From assembly GCF_003315595.1 (NCBI RefSeq), contig NZ_QNQU01000003.1, positions 62,001 to 126,000 on the forward strand: a stretch of DNA of 64,000 nucleotides. Reading direction: 5' to 3'. The notes under the pieces are model-generated. The model saw only the letters and a program-made list of their open reading frames with translations, did no database searches and was not told where the DNA came from. The position numbers and the translations under genes are program-made. The DNA is from Pedobacter miscanthi (GTDB lineage: Bacteria; Bacteroidota; Bacteroidia; Sphingobacteriales; Sphingobacteriaceae). Below are positions 16,870 to 24,826 of the stretch, piece after piece. Within the stretch, counting starts at the first letter, position 1. Each line of letters begins with the position of its first letter.

Positions 16870-16912
16870 AAAAAAGCCGTTCGGATATAAAATCAGAACG
16901 GCTTTCTTTTTA
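16870..16912. terminator. Bidirectional terminator
   Basis: Stem AAAGCCGTT (16873-16881) / AACGGCTTT (16897-16905), flanked by a T-rich run on the right and A-runs on the left, so it can serve both converging genes. The minus-strand gene's stop lies inside the right flank. Confidence 0.88.
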
Positions 16913-17116
16913 ATCATCCAGTTCATCTTCTTCCTCATCATCGAGATTTAGCTCGTAAGATGATCTTGATGCCCTGTCGGCTTGTTCCAGTAGATCCTTG
17001 TCATGTTCAATACTGGTATCATCGCCACTAATTTCGTTGATGTTTTCTACGTCGTCTTCTCTGCGTAAAGCGTCGTTCGGATCGTTTGAATAATTATCGT
17101 CTTCTGGATCTATCAT
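16910..17116 (-). CDS. Small highly acidic protein
   Basis: A 68-residue protein almost free of hydrophobic residues, with acidic runs at both ends (MIDPEDDNYSNDPND and NLDDEEEDELDD) and very few basic residues. It has no signal peptide and no recognisable domain; it is probably disordered and cytoplasmic. Similar short acidic proteins are common conserved hypotheticals in Sphingobacteriaceae. It is a good candidate for a real gene because of the terminator directly at its end and the clean ATG at 17116. No function is proposed. Confidence 0.7.
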   Translation of the reverse strand: MIDPEDDNYSNDPNDALRREDDVENINEISGDDTSIEHDKDLLEQADRASRSSYELNLDDEEEDELDD

Positions 17117-17214
17117 AACTTTAAGGTTTTATCATTAGATAATCGTTTTAAAAGCGAAATTGTTTTGGGAAAAAGCTTAAAGGAGAAAGAGCAAAGACCA
17201 AAGAAAATATTATA

Positions 17215-17240
17215 GACCCTGAAATAAATTCAGGGTGACG
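17215..17240 (+). repeat. 26-bp interspersed palindrome, copy 1
   Basis: GACCCTGAAATAAATTCAGG followed by GTGACG. Identical copies are at 24613-24638 (same orientation) and 61664-61689 (opposite orientation). The core is a palindrome (CCCTGAA-ataaa-TTCAGGG). Confidence 0.92.
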
Positions 17241-17309
17241 GCACGATTGAAACTAATGCAAAATATTAATCTGTGCAAATCTGTGTCTTCGTGCCTTTGT
17301 GGTCAACAA

Positions 17310-19043
17310 TTACAGACCTTCTCCAAATTTATAAAACGGTGCCACAATTACCGGCAATTTACCTGTTGGTATTAAACGGTTGTTAATCACCGCTGCGGCA
17401 GAAATTTGCATGAAATCTTCTTTCTGGTAAGCCACAACTAAACCTTTGCTGTTTTCTAAACCAGATAAGCCTGCGAGGTTATATGGATTTGCAAATAAAG
17501 CAAAAACTGCATTTTTAGCCGATAATTCTTTAATAAAGTTTTTTACACCAGCATTTAGCGGAATGTTATTCGCAGGTCTTGATCTGCTATCGTGAATACC
17601 AACAATAACCTGGTCAAATGCACCGATTTCGCGGGCAATGTTCGAAATTTGTGTAGCACTTGCGTCTTTATCAAGCACATAGTAAACAGAGTTGTAATAA
17701 CCTTTCGAAATCTCTTTCTGGAAAGTAGTTACAGAAGGAACGCCGATACTGATAATGGCTGTTCTCCTGATCGGAATTAAACGTTTAATATAATCCTTAC
17801 CTTTTAACAAGGTTACTGATGCATTGGCCAGCTCCTGTACCAAAGCATTGCTCGAGTTACGGTTTACACCTGCAACCACGCCTTGGGTTACAATTGTATC
17901 GCGTTTAGCTAAACCAGCCCAGTATTTGGCGGTTAATATTTTACGCACACTTTGATCGATTTCTGCCATGCTTACACGGTCCTGCCTTACGGCTTTACGA
18001 ACCAGTTTTATGGCCCTATCGCTATTTTCCGAAAGTTCTATAATGTCGTTACCGGCAATGATGCCCATTAAATCGGCTTCACCATCCTTGAAATATTTTA
18101 CCACGCCTTTCATATCCATGGCATCAGAAATAATTAACCCCTTAAAACCTAATTTCTGCTTTAAAATGCCCGTAACAATAGGTTTAGATAAGGTAGAAGG
18201 CAAATTTGGTGTCGCATCTAACGAAGGAATGTTCATGTGGGCAATCATTACCCCGGAGGCACCTTGTTTAATCAGCTCTTTAAAAGGATACATCTCTAAA
18301 GTATCTAAACGCGTAGCCGAAAAAGTAAGTTGCGGAAGATCGTAATGCGAATCTACATCGGTATCTCCATGACCAGGGAAGTGTTTAAGCGTGGTTAATA
18401 AACCGCCATCCTGCATACCTTTCATATAGGCGGCAACCTTGGTGGCAACATTGTATTTGTTTTCGCCAAAAGAACGGTAATTGATTACAGGATTTTTGGG
18501 GTTGTTATTGATATCCGCATCAGGGGCCAGGTTCATCTGCATGCCCATGCGTTTGTAATCTTTAGCTACTTCAAGGCCCATTTTATATAATAGTTCCTTA
18601 TTTTGGATGGCGCCCAACGTCATTTGATATGGGTAAGAAATAGTGCTATCCAAACGCATGCCTAAGCCCCATTCTCCGTCGTTTGCTACAATAAGCGGTA
18701 CGCGGCTTAATTTCTGATAGGCGTTGGTGGCTAAAACCTGCCGGCCCGGGCCTCCCTGAAAAAAGATTACCCCGCCCAGCTGCTCTTTTTTGATCACCTG
18801 ACCAACCGAATCGGTATATTTTTTACCCAGATTGGTATGTGCCCGCACAAAAAATAACTGCGCAATGCGTTCTCTACGGTTAAGTCTGTTAAATACCGAA
18901 TCTACCCATTTCGGTTGATTGGCCAGTAATTCTAAATAGGTTTTTTGTTGTGCACTTACAGAAAATGCAGTGCCACAGAGGGCAATAAGTATAAATAAAT
19001 TTTTTCTCACGTGTTTTGTTGTATCAGCTGCTAAATTAATCAT
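17310..19043 (-). CDS. Glycoside hydrolase family 3 beta-N-acetylhexosaminidase
   Basis: A 577-residue exported GH3 enzyme, likely NagZ-type, removing terminal N-acetylglucosamine in cell-wall turnover. Seen: a signal peptide at residues 1-31 (HVRKNLFILIALCGTAFSVSAQ), RIAQLFFVRAHTN, GGVIFFQGGPGRQ, PLIVANDGEWGLGMRL near 117, MNLAPDADINNNPKNPVINYRSFGE near 170, the NagZ loop motif KHFPGHGDTDVDSH near 222 (catalytic His/Asp dyad), and LIISDAMDMKGV near 305 (nucleophile Asp). A GH3 C-terminal-like domain follows. Many Bacteroidota homologues carry an extra C-terminal beta-lactamase domain (about 950-1000 residues); this one does not. Confidence 0.93.
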   Translation of the reverse strand: MINLAADTTKHVRKNLFILIALCGTAFSVSAQQKTYLELLANQPKWVDSVFNRLNRRERIAQLFFVRAHTNLGKKYTDSVGQVIKKEQLGGVIFFQGGPGRQVLATNAYQKLSRVPLIVANDGEWGLGMRLDSTISYPYQMTLGAIQNKELLYKMGLEVAKDYKRMGMQMNLAPDADINNNPKNPVINYRSFGENKYNVATKVAAYMKGMQDGGLLTTLKHFPGHGDTDVDSHYDLPQLTFSATRLDTLEMYPFKELIKQGASGVMIAHMNIPSLDATPNLPSTLSKPIVTGILKQKLGFKGLIISDAMDMKGVVKYFKDGEADLMGIIAGNDIIELSENSDRAIKLVRKAVRQDRVSMAEIDQSVRKILTAKYWAGLAKRDTIVTQGVVAGVNRNSSNALVQELANASVTLLKGKDYIKRLIPIRRTAIISIGVPSVTTFQKEISKGYYNSVYYVLDKDASATQISNIAREIGAFDQVIVGIHDSRSRPANNIPLNAGVKNFIKELSAKNAVFALFANPYNLAGLSGLENSKGLVVAYQKEDFMQISAAAVINNRLIPTGKLPVIVAPFYKFGEGL

Positions 19044-19106
19044 CTAAGGCTTAATAAAACAAAAACCAATCCAAGTAATCGATTTAATACAATATGTTGT
19101 GAATCT

Positions 19107-19700
19107 TTACCTGTACATGCCCTTACCTTCGATAAAATCGACAACTTTATCAGGCAGAAAAAACTGTACATTTTTCTTCTCTTTTACAGCCTTACGGATA
19201 AAGGTTGAAGAAATTTCCATTAATGGGGTATTGGTAAAAGTAATTGCAGGATGGTTTTCCCACTCAGTTACATCAGCCCCAGGACGAGGATATACGTAAA
19301 TCTGGTAGTTTTTTAACAGTACTTCGTAATTTTTCCATTTTTTGAAGGATACCAGGTTATCTGCACCCATAATGAGTACAAATTCCTTTTCAGGGTATTT
19401 CTCGTGGAGATAGGTTAAGGTATCAATAGTATATGAGGGTTGGGGCAATGCAAATTCAATGTCGCTCACACGGATGTGTTCTGCATTTTCTGTCGCCAGT
19501 TTTGCCATTTCCAAACGGTCGTACATATTGGTTAAACCACTTTTATCTTTTAATGGATTGTGTGGAGAAACCACCAGCCATACTTCGTCGAGCGCTGTAT
19601 GATTGGCCATGTAATTGGCTATAATTAAATGTCCGGTGTGGATTGGGTTATACGAACCGAAGAAAAGACCGGTTTTAAGTTTACGATATTCTGTCCACAT
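19107..19700 (-). CDS. nadD: Nicotinate-nucleotide adenylyltransferase
   Basis: A 197-residue cytoplasmic enzyme joining nicotinate mononucleotide and ATP to deamido-NAD in NAD synthesis. Seen: the nucleotidyltransferase motif GSYNPIHTGH at residues 15-24 (HxGH), DEVWLVVSPHNPLKDKSGL near 37, VSDIEFALPQPSYTIDTL near 80, FVLIMGADNLVSFKKWKN near 106, and ISSTFIRKAV near 170 (the ISST-x-x-R ATP-binding motif). All key residues are present. In Bacteroidota nadD follows yicC and gmk, as here, although a four-helix-bundle gene sits between gmk and nadD. Confidence 0.97.
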   Translation of the reverse strand: MWTEYRKLKTGLFFGSYNPIHTGHLIIANYMANHTALDEVWLVVSPHNPLKDKSGLTNMYDRLEMAKLATENAEHIRVSDIEFALPQPSYTIDTLTYLHEKYPEKEFVLIMGADNLVSFKKWKNYEVLLKNYQIYVYPRPGADVTEWENHPAITFTNTPLMEISSTFIRKAVKEKKNVQFFLPDKVVDFIEGKGMYR

Positions 19701-19761
19701 TTATTCAGTTTTCAGTTAACAGTTTGCGGTTTTCAGTTGCATTACGCCAATAAGCAGTTGC

Positions 19762-20130
19762 TTAAACAACACCATATTTTTCGGGGAAATTTATCATGTG
19801 GTTTAATAATTTTCCAACTTCGTCGCTTTGTAACGCTAGTTTTTCGTATTTGTCTTTAAGGATGTATTTACATTCGAATGCAAATTTTAACCAGCCTTTC
19901 GTTTCACTATTTTCCATATCACTATCAGATAGTTTACTGATAAAATGAGCTTTGTATCTGCGTTTTCTGTATGCTTCAACCAGACAAATATTGGTAGATC
20001 GGGACGATCTTCTAATCTGATCAGTCAAAGAGTAGGTTTCATCCTTGGGGAAAGTTTTACTAATCTCAAAAATATCCATAGCCAATTCAAACGACTTCTT
20101 ATAAACTAATAAATCAGAAAAGTCGCCCAT
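19762..20130 (-). CDS. Four-helix-bundle protein (S23 / 23S rRNA IVS family)
   Basis: A 122-residue member of the TIGR02436-type four-helix-bundle family. Seen: DLLVYKKSFELAMDIFEISKTFPKDETYSLTDQIRRSSRS at residues 6-45, with the conserved FP-x-x-E-x-Y-x-L-x-x-Q-x-R-R-S-x-x-S signature, then EAYRKRRYKAHFISKL. Relatives were first found as ORFs in intervening sequences of 23S rRNA genes but are frequent as free-standing genes in Bacteroidota; their function is unclear. Here the gene interrupts the usually tight gmk-nadD pair. That and its typical patchy occurrence suggest insertion of a short mobile or repeat-borne unit. Confidence 0.88.
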   Translation of the reverse strand: MGDFSDLLVYKKSFELAMDIFEISKTFPKDETYSLTDQIRRSSRSTNICLVEAYRKRRYKAHFISKLSDSDMENSETKGWLKFAFECKYILKDKYEKLALQSDEVGKLLNHMINFPEKYGVV

Positions 20131-20199
20131 ATTGACTCTTATATTTTATCGAATAATTTTCTTACACACCCAAAACTGAAAACTGAGAATTGCAAACTG

Positions 20200-20766
20200 T
20201 TAACTTTTCAAGAAATCCCCAACCAACTGCTCAGCCTCTGCACAGGCTGTAGCCAGGTCGTAATTTTTTAAAATCACATCAAATTTATCCGCGTAAAGCA
20301 GTTCTTTTTCAGCTTTGATAAAACGCTCCTGTAACTTCTCAGCGCTATCCGTTCCCCGGCCGCTTAAGCGTTCCTTTAATACCTCTAAAGAGGGTGGCTG
20401 AACGAAAATAGCCAGTGCATCTTCTTCATATTTTCTCTTCAAACGGATACCGCCTTCAACATCAATATCAAAAATTACATGTTTTCCGTCGTTCCAGATG
20501 CGTTCGATTTCCGAACGTAAAGTGCCATAAAAGGTTCCGTTATAAACCTCTTCAAACTCTACAAATTCCTGATGAGCAACTTTGTGTAAAAACTCTTCCT
20601 TACTGATAAAATAGTAATCGTTTTCGTGTTGTTCGGTTCCTCTCGACTCGCGTGTTGTGGCAGAAATAGAAAAGCTCAGTTCAGGAAACTTTTTTAATAA
20701 GTGGTGTACTATAGTGGTTTTACCTGCTCCTGATGGTGCCGAAAATATAATTAATTTGCCTTGCAT
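20200..20766 (-). CDS. gmk: Guanylate kinase
   Basis: A 188-residue enzyme phosphorylating GMP to GDP with ATP. Seen: P-loop APSGAGKT at residues 10-17, SISATTRESRGTEQHENDYYF near 33 (GMP-binding S-x-x-T-T-R), FVEFEEVYNGTFYGTL near 69, VIFDIDVEGGIRLK near 93 (Walker B-like), and ERLSGRGTDSAEKLQERF near 130 (lid arginines). Length and motifs are complete. It lies just behind yicC on the same strand, the normal Bacteroidota order. Confidence 0.97.
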   Translation of the reverse strand: MQGKLIIFSAPSGAGKTTIVHHLLKKFPELSFSISATTRESRGTEQHENDYYFISKEEFLHKVAHQEFVEFEEVYNGTFYGTLRSEIERIWNDGKHVIFDIDVEGGIRLKRKYEEDALAIFVQPPSLEVLKERLSGRGTDSAEKLQERFIKAEKELLYADKFDVILKNYDLATACAEAEQLVGDFLKS

Positions 20767-20824
20767 TTTTAAAATTTTTGCGATTGGCGTCTGGCGTTAA
20801 GCGCTTATCGCTCTCCGCCTAACA

Positions 20825-21700
20825 CTACAACACATTCAGTAACTGTTCTTTAATCTTTTCTAATTCTTCTTTCATCCCTACAACAAACTGCTGCATCTGG
20901 GCATCGTTCGCTTTAGCACCCATGGTATTAATTTCCCGTCCGATTTCCTGTGAAATAAAACCCATTTTTTTGCCGTTCGCTTCTTTGCTGGCTAAAGTTT
21001 GCAGGAAATAATCGCAATGGCTTTTTAAACGTGTTTTTTCTTCGGTGATGTCTATTTTATCAATGTAATAGATCAATTCCTGCTCAAAACGGTTCTGATC
21101 GATGTTTACTTTGCCAACTGCATCATCCAAAAACTGGGTAAATTTATCGCGGATAGCCGAAATCCTTTTAGGTTCGAGTTCCTCAACAGATTTAAAATAA
21201 GACAGGATATTCCTGATCCTCAATTCTAAATCGGCCTTTAAAACAGCACCTTCATCTTCCCTGAATTTATTGAAATTGGCCAGCGCCGAAGTAAAAATCT
21301 CAAATAAATGATTCCATTCATCTTCGCTTACACTTTCTTCCTTATAACTAATCACATCAGGAAAAGTTAAAGCCGTTTGCAACAGGTTGCTGCTTTCGGC
21401 TCCCAATTCGTTATTAACGGCAATAAGTTGCTTGTAATAGTGGCTTAGTAGTGCGGTATTGATCGTAGCGCCCGTAACTTCACCGTTGGTGCGTTCTACA
21501 TTGATGCTTAAACTTACTTTTCCGCGTTCGATATCTTTACTGCAGATGTTGCGCAGGATCAGTTCTTTATCAGAAAAAGCTTTAGGGTATTTTAAATTAA
21601 GCTCCAGGAATTTACTGTTGAGCGATTTGATTTCGACACTATACTTTGCATTTGCATAATCGGCTGTTGCTAAGCCGTATCCTGTCATGGATTTTATCAT
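20825..21700 (-). CDS. YicC/YloC family endoribonuclease
   Basis: A 291-residue protein from ATG 21700 (MIKSMTGYGLATADY), the universal family N-terminus; a longer in-frame form would run through the promoter box. Seen: SMTGYG at residues 4-9, VEIKSLNSKFLELNLKYP near 26, and the C-terminal block GREINTMGAKANDAQMQQFVVGMKEELEKIKEQLLNV that defines the DUF1732 half. E. coli YicC is a metal-dependent endoribonuclease reported to act on small RNAs. It heads the yicC-gmk-nadD block; the box at 21704-21711 places the transcript start at the ATG. Confidence 0.95.
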   Translation of the reverse strand: MIKSMTGYGLATADYANAKYSVEIKSLNSKFLELNLKYPKAFSDKELILRNICSKDIERGKVSLSINVERTNGEVTGATINTALLSHYYKQLIAVNNELGAESSNLLQTALTFPDVISYKEESVSEDEWNHLFEIFTSALANFNKFREDEGAVLKADLELRIRNILSYFKSVEELEPKRISAIRDKFTQFLDDAVGKVNIDQNRFEQELIYYIDKIDITEEKTRLKSHCDYFLQTLASKEANGKKMGFISQEIGREINTMGAKANDAQMQQFVVGMKEELEKIKEQLLNVL

Positions 21701-21703
21701 GTG

Positions 21704-21711
21704 CAAAGATA
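21704..21711 (-). promoter_or_regulatory. -7 box TATCTTTG, 3 nt before the yicC start
   Basis: An exact TAnnTTTG match ending 3 nt before ATG 21700, predicting a leaderless message for yicC. Confidence 0.5.
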
Positions 21712-21789
21712 GGGTTTTAAGCGGAAAGGAGAAATAATATTGCACAAGGGGATGGAATTGCGACAGGCTAAAGATGCGAAAACTATCTT

Positions 21790-22078
21790 CTTGACATTTT
21801 GAAAACGAATGTTCTCAATTTCTTCGGGAACTGCAGCCCCGCTTTTCATTACAAGTCCTCTCCCGATGAAAATCGGGATGCGGGCTTTTCATTTCAATCG
21901 GGTTTAGGTACAAAGTGGGGGGTATTTGGCTCGGGCCTATTCCCCACAAAGTGCCAACCGATGTGTTTAAACCTGATGGGAGTGAGCATCCCCGATTTTT
22001 CATCGGGATAAAACGGACAGCAGGGCTGGTTTAAGCCAAAAGTGCTGGAGCTCTCATTTTCCAATAGAAAGAAATATG
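21790..22078. repeat. Interspersed repeat element with nested inverted arms
   Basis: About 290 nt of non-coding DNA between yicC and plsC, folding on itself: TCCCGATGAAAATCGGGATGC (near 21862) pairs with GCATCCCCGATTTTTCATCG (near 21986), and inside it ATCGGGTTTAG pairs imperfectly with TTTAAACCTGAT. Small frames on both strands (61-70 codons) are by-products of the symmetry. Text of this kind (pairs of 'cccgat..atcggg' hairpins around a GGGTTTAGG core) is widespread in Bacteroidota intergenic regions. No protein or known RNA is recognised. This covers most of the 381-nt gene gap. Confidence 0.7.
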
Positions 22079-22081
22079 ACG

Positions 22082-22810
22082 TCATTTTTCGAGCATCTGT
22101 AAAATCGCATTAAACGTTTTTCGTTTCAATTCTTCTAAATCCTCTGCTACCAAACCTTTTACCTCAATAGCTTCGCCAAACAGAGTTTTAATCAATCCCG
22201 GGTTTAGCAAAAACGGATCTGTACGGGGCAAATGTGCCCTGCTGTTCAATATTGCAAATGGTAAAATCGGCGTTTGTGTTTCTATCGCCAAACGAAATGC
22301 CCCATCGTAAAACGGATTTAGAGGCTGATCAGATTTATTCATCGTTCCTTCCGGAAAAATCAAAATCGATTGTCCGTCGGCGAGATCTTTTCGCAGCTCG
22401 GCAACAGAATTGTCGCGGCTTTCCCTGCTGCTCCTGTCGATCATTACTACCAAACGCTTATAAATCCACCCAAACACAGGAATTTTAAGCATTTCGATTT
22501 TCCCCAGCGGACTAAAAGCCTGTGGGATACAGATTACAATGGCCACGGCATCCAAAAAAGAACTGTGGTTACCCACGTAAATGTATGATCTGGAAGTATC
22601 AATTTTTGTTCCATTGGCCGAAAACCAGAGGCAGGTTAACAGGCTAAAACCCCATGCCCAGGATTTTAAAAAATAGAATGAAATTTTTCTTCCCGTTTTT
22701 TCATTAAATGTAGCCGTACTGATGATAATGAATGGACAAACGATAATCATGAGCACGAAAAATATAATTGCCGAATACAATAAATAAAACCCGCCAAGTA
22801 GTTTTCTCAT
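22082..22810 (-). CDS. plsC: 1-acyl-sn-glycerol-3-phosphate acyltransferase
   Basis: A 242-residue membrane-bound acyltransferase making phosphatidic acid from lysophosphatidic acid. Start ATG 22810 (MRKLLGGFYLLYSAIIFF) is preferred because it begins at the first membrane helix; an in-frame start 13 codons upstream is possible. Seen: two hydrophobic helices at about residues 5-32 and 50-64, the catalytic NHSSFLD at 81-87 (HX4D), the FPEGT block (ILIFPEGTMNKSD) near 147, and TPILPFAILNSRAHLP near 180. All PlsC blocks are present. It is separated from the yicC block by the repeat element. Confidence 0.94.
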   Translation of the reverse strand: MRKLLGGFYLLYSAIIFFVLMIIVCPFIIISTATFNEKTGRKISFYFLKSWAWGFSLLTCLWFSANGTKIDTSRSYIYVGNHSSFLDAVAIVICIPQAFSPLGKIEMLKIPVFGWIYKRLVVMIDRSSRESRDNSVAELRKDLADGQSILIFPEGTMNKSDQPLNPFYDGAFRLAIETQTPILPFAILNSRAHLPRTDPFLLNPGLIKTLFGEAIEVKGLVAEDLEELKRKTFNAILQMLEK

Positions 22811-23041
22811 AGGGATTAACGTTTCTTTAACAGTTTGCAAGGTTAACAAATGTTAATTTTACAAAAAAATATTCGATAGATAAATATTTAATGCTCTTGA
22901 TCTTAAACATCTCAAATGTTATTGTGATGTAACAATTAAAGCATACAGAAACAACAAAACCGGTTAACTGTTGCTTATTAAAGCTTCAGGAATTTATTTT
23001 TATTGCAAAAAGCACATTTCCATTACTAATTGAGCACTTCA

Positions 23042-23761
23042 ATGATGAAGCACTTGAAAATAATTCTTACCCTCAGCATCCTCATACAGGGATTAACCAT
23101 TAAAGCACAGGATTTTGTGCTGAAAGGTGTTGTGATAGAAAAAGGTTCGAATGTACGTGTAGCTTTAGCAGAAATTACGAATTTGCACAGTAAAATGGGC
23201 GCGCGTAGTAACGATATAGGGATGTTTCAATTGAAAGCAGGTATTGGCGATACCTTATTGGTTACCAAGAAAAATCTAACCGACCAAAAATTGGTTGTGG
23301 AATCGGGTAATGACCTGGTAATATACCTTGTAAGGGGAAGTACGATGCTCGAAGAAGTTACGGTTAAAGGCCAGACGAAAAAACAGGAGATGGAAGGGAT
23401 TAAGAGAGATTTTAGACGAAATGGTTCGTTTTTCGAAGGTAAACCACCATTAATTCTCTTAAGTCCATTTGGTGGCAGTCCACTTACATTTTTCTACGAA
23501 TTATTTGGGAAAACACCAACCAGGGCTCGTAACTTTAACCGGTATTACAAAAAGGAACTGGGTTTGCTCGAAGTGGATAAATTCTTTAACAAAACCCTGG
23601 TTACAGATAATACAACATTAACAGGGAAAGACCTCGACAAATTTTTGCTCGATTATTACCCAACCCGAAGCATGGTAAACAGTTGGAACAACTACGATGC
23701 CGTTAAATACATCAAAGAATCGGCTAAGCAATACACCGATACCTTGAAACACACAAATTAG
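23042..23761 (+). CDS. Carboxypeptidase-regulatory-domain secreted protein, copy A
   Basis: A 239-residue exported protein read from ATG 23042 (MMKHLKIILTLSILIQGLTIKAQ, a signal peptide); a TTG four codons upstream is unlikely. After cleavage comes one CarboxypepD_reg-like beta-sandwich: LKGVVIEKGSNVRVALAEITN, RSNDIGMFQLKAGIGDTLLVTKK and LVIYLVRGSTMLEEVTVKG. In Bacteroidota this domain usually precedes a TonB barrel; here there is none, only a basic helical tail of about 130 residues ending NSWNNYDAVKYIKESAKQYTD. It is paralogous to the next gene, 7 nt downstream. Role unknown; probably periplasmic or outer-membrane associated. Confidence 0.82.
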   Translation: MMKHLKIILTLSILIQGLTIKAQDFVLKGVVIEKGSNVRVALAEITNLHSKMGARSNDIGMFQLKAGIGDTLLVTKKNLTDQKLVVESGNDLVIYLVRGSTMLEEVTVKGQTKKQEMEGIKRDFRRNGSFFEGKPPLILLSPFGGSPLTFFYELFGKTPTRARNFNRYYKKELGLLEVDKFFNKTLVTDNTTLTGKDLDKFLLDYYPTRSMVNSWNNYDAVKYIKESAKQYTDTLKHTN

Positions 23762-23768
23762 CTACACA

Positions 23769-24479
23769 ATGAAAAACTTTAAATTTGCCATCATACTTCT
23801 CGTTCTTACCTCAATCGGCTTTATATCGAAAGCACAGGAATTTATCATTAAAGGTGTAGTGATTGAAAAAGGTTCGAATATCAGGATTGCCTTATCAGAA
23901 ATTACTAACCTGCGTACTGGCGTTGGTGTAGGTAGTAATGATATTGGTATGTTTCAGCTAAAAGCTAAAATAGGGGATACTTTATTGGTAATTAAAAGGG
24001 ATTTGATTGATCAGCGAGTGGTAGTAAACAGCGAAAAAGACCTCGTAATTTACCTGGTTAGGGGAAGTACCACTTTAGCAGATGTAACCATCGTTGGTAA
24101 TACGAAAAAGCAGGATTTGGACGATATTAAGCGTGAATTCAGAAATAAAGGCGTTTATAATGGAGGAAAAACAACTTTTTTGTCGGCGATATTCAGTCCG
24201 TTAAATGCCTTGTATAATCTGATTGGTACCGATCCTAAAAATGCCCGTAGGTTTGGCCGATACGCTGATAACGAAATCAAACAATCGCAGATTGATGTTT
24301 ACTTCAATCAAACCATGATTAAAAACAATACCGAACTACGAGGTGATACACTTGAGAAATATATGCTAAACTGCCGTCCTGAATTTGATAAAGCCCAATA
24401 TTGGAACAGCTACGATTATATTAAATACATTAAAGAATCTTCGAAGAAATTTACGGATACGTTGGGAAAGGGGAAGTAG
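23769..24479 (+). CDS. Carboxypeptidase-regulatory-domain secreted protein, copy B
   Basis: A 236-residue paralogue of the gene just upstream, with the same layout: a signal peptide (MKNFKFAIILLVLTSIGFISKAQ), a regulatory-domain fold (IKGVVIEKGSNIRIALSEITN, GSNDIGMFQLKAKIGDTLLV, LVIYLVRGSTTLADVTIVG) and the tail ending YWNSYDYIKYIKESSKKFTD. The first 120 residues are close to copy A; the loop after the domain has diverged (LSPFGGSP in A against AIFSPLNA in B), while the final 25 residues are again alike. The 7-nt spacing shows a two-gene operon formed by tandem duplication. No function is known. Confidence 0.82.
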   Translation: MKNFKFAIILLVLTSIGFISKAQEFIIKGVVIEKGSNIRIALSEITNLRTGVGVGSNDIGMFQLKAKIGDTLLVIKRDLIDQRVVVNSEKDLVIYLVRGSTTLADVTIVGNTKKQDLDDIKREFRNKGVYNGGKTTFLSAIFSPLNALYNLIGTDPKNARRFGRYADNEIKQSQIDVYFNQTMIKNNTELRGDTLEKYMLNCRPEFDKAQYWNSYDYIKYIKESSKKFTDTLGKGK

Positions 24480-24826
24480 GTTTAGTCCTCAGTCCAGAGT
24501 ATTTAGTCCTGAGTCGACTTAAGATCAGTTTTGAGTTGGGAGTTTTGAGTTGAGAGTCAGGCGGTCCGAAGTTTAAGTTGTTAATCTGGCCAACATCTTT
24601 TTTAGCATGAAAGACCCTGAAATAAATTCAGGGTGACGACAAACTTTAATAGCTACCCAACAATTTAACAATCCCAGCAATAAAGCAATTGCTAATAGAC
24701 GAGTTGAAATAAAATTAGGCTTACAAACAATTAACCAATTAACCGCTTAACCCCCTGAGCGTAGTCGAAGGGTATAAAGTTAACCAAATCCCCCAATAAA
24801 CAATTGACAGGTGAACTAATGAACTT
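24480..24826. other. Intergenic region with interspersed repeat text
   Basis: A 347-nt gap between converging genes. It holds short degenerate direct repeats (TTGAGTTGGGAGTTTTGAG-type), the 26-bp palindrome copy at 24613-24638, and GAGCGTAGTCGAAGGG near 24757, another common interspersed text. No gene is seen. Confidence 0.5.
24613..24638 (+). repeat. 26-bp interspersed palindrome, copy 2
   Basis: Base-for-base the same 26-mer as at 17215-17240, in the same orientation. Confidence 0.92.

Noticed and set aside
21799..22085. Small frames over the repeat element
   Set aside because: Same symmetry on both strands, no conserved fold; by-products of the inverted arms.
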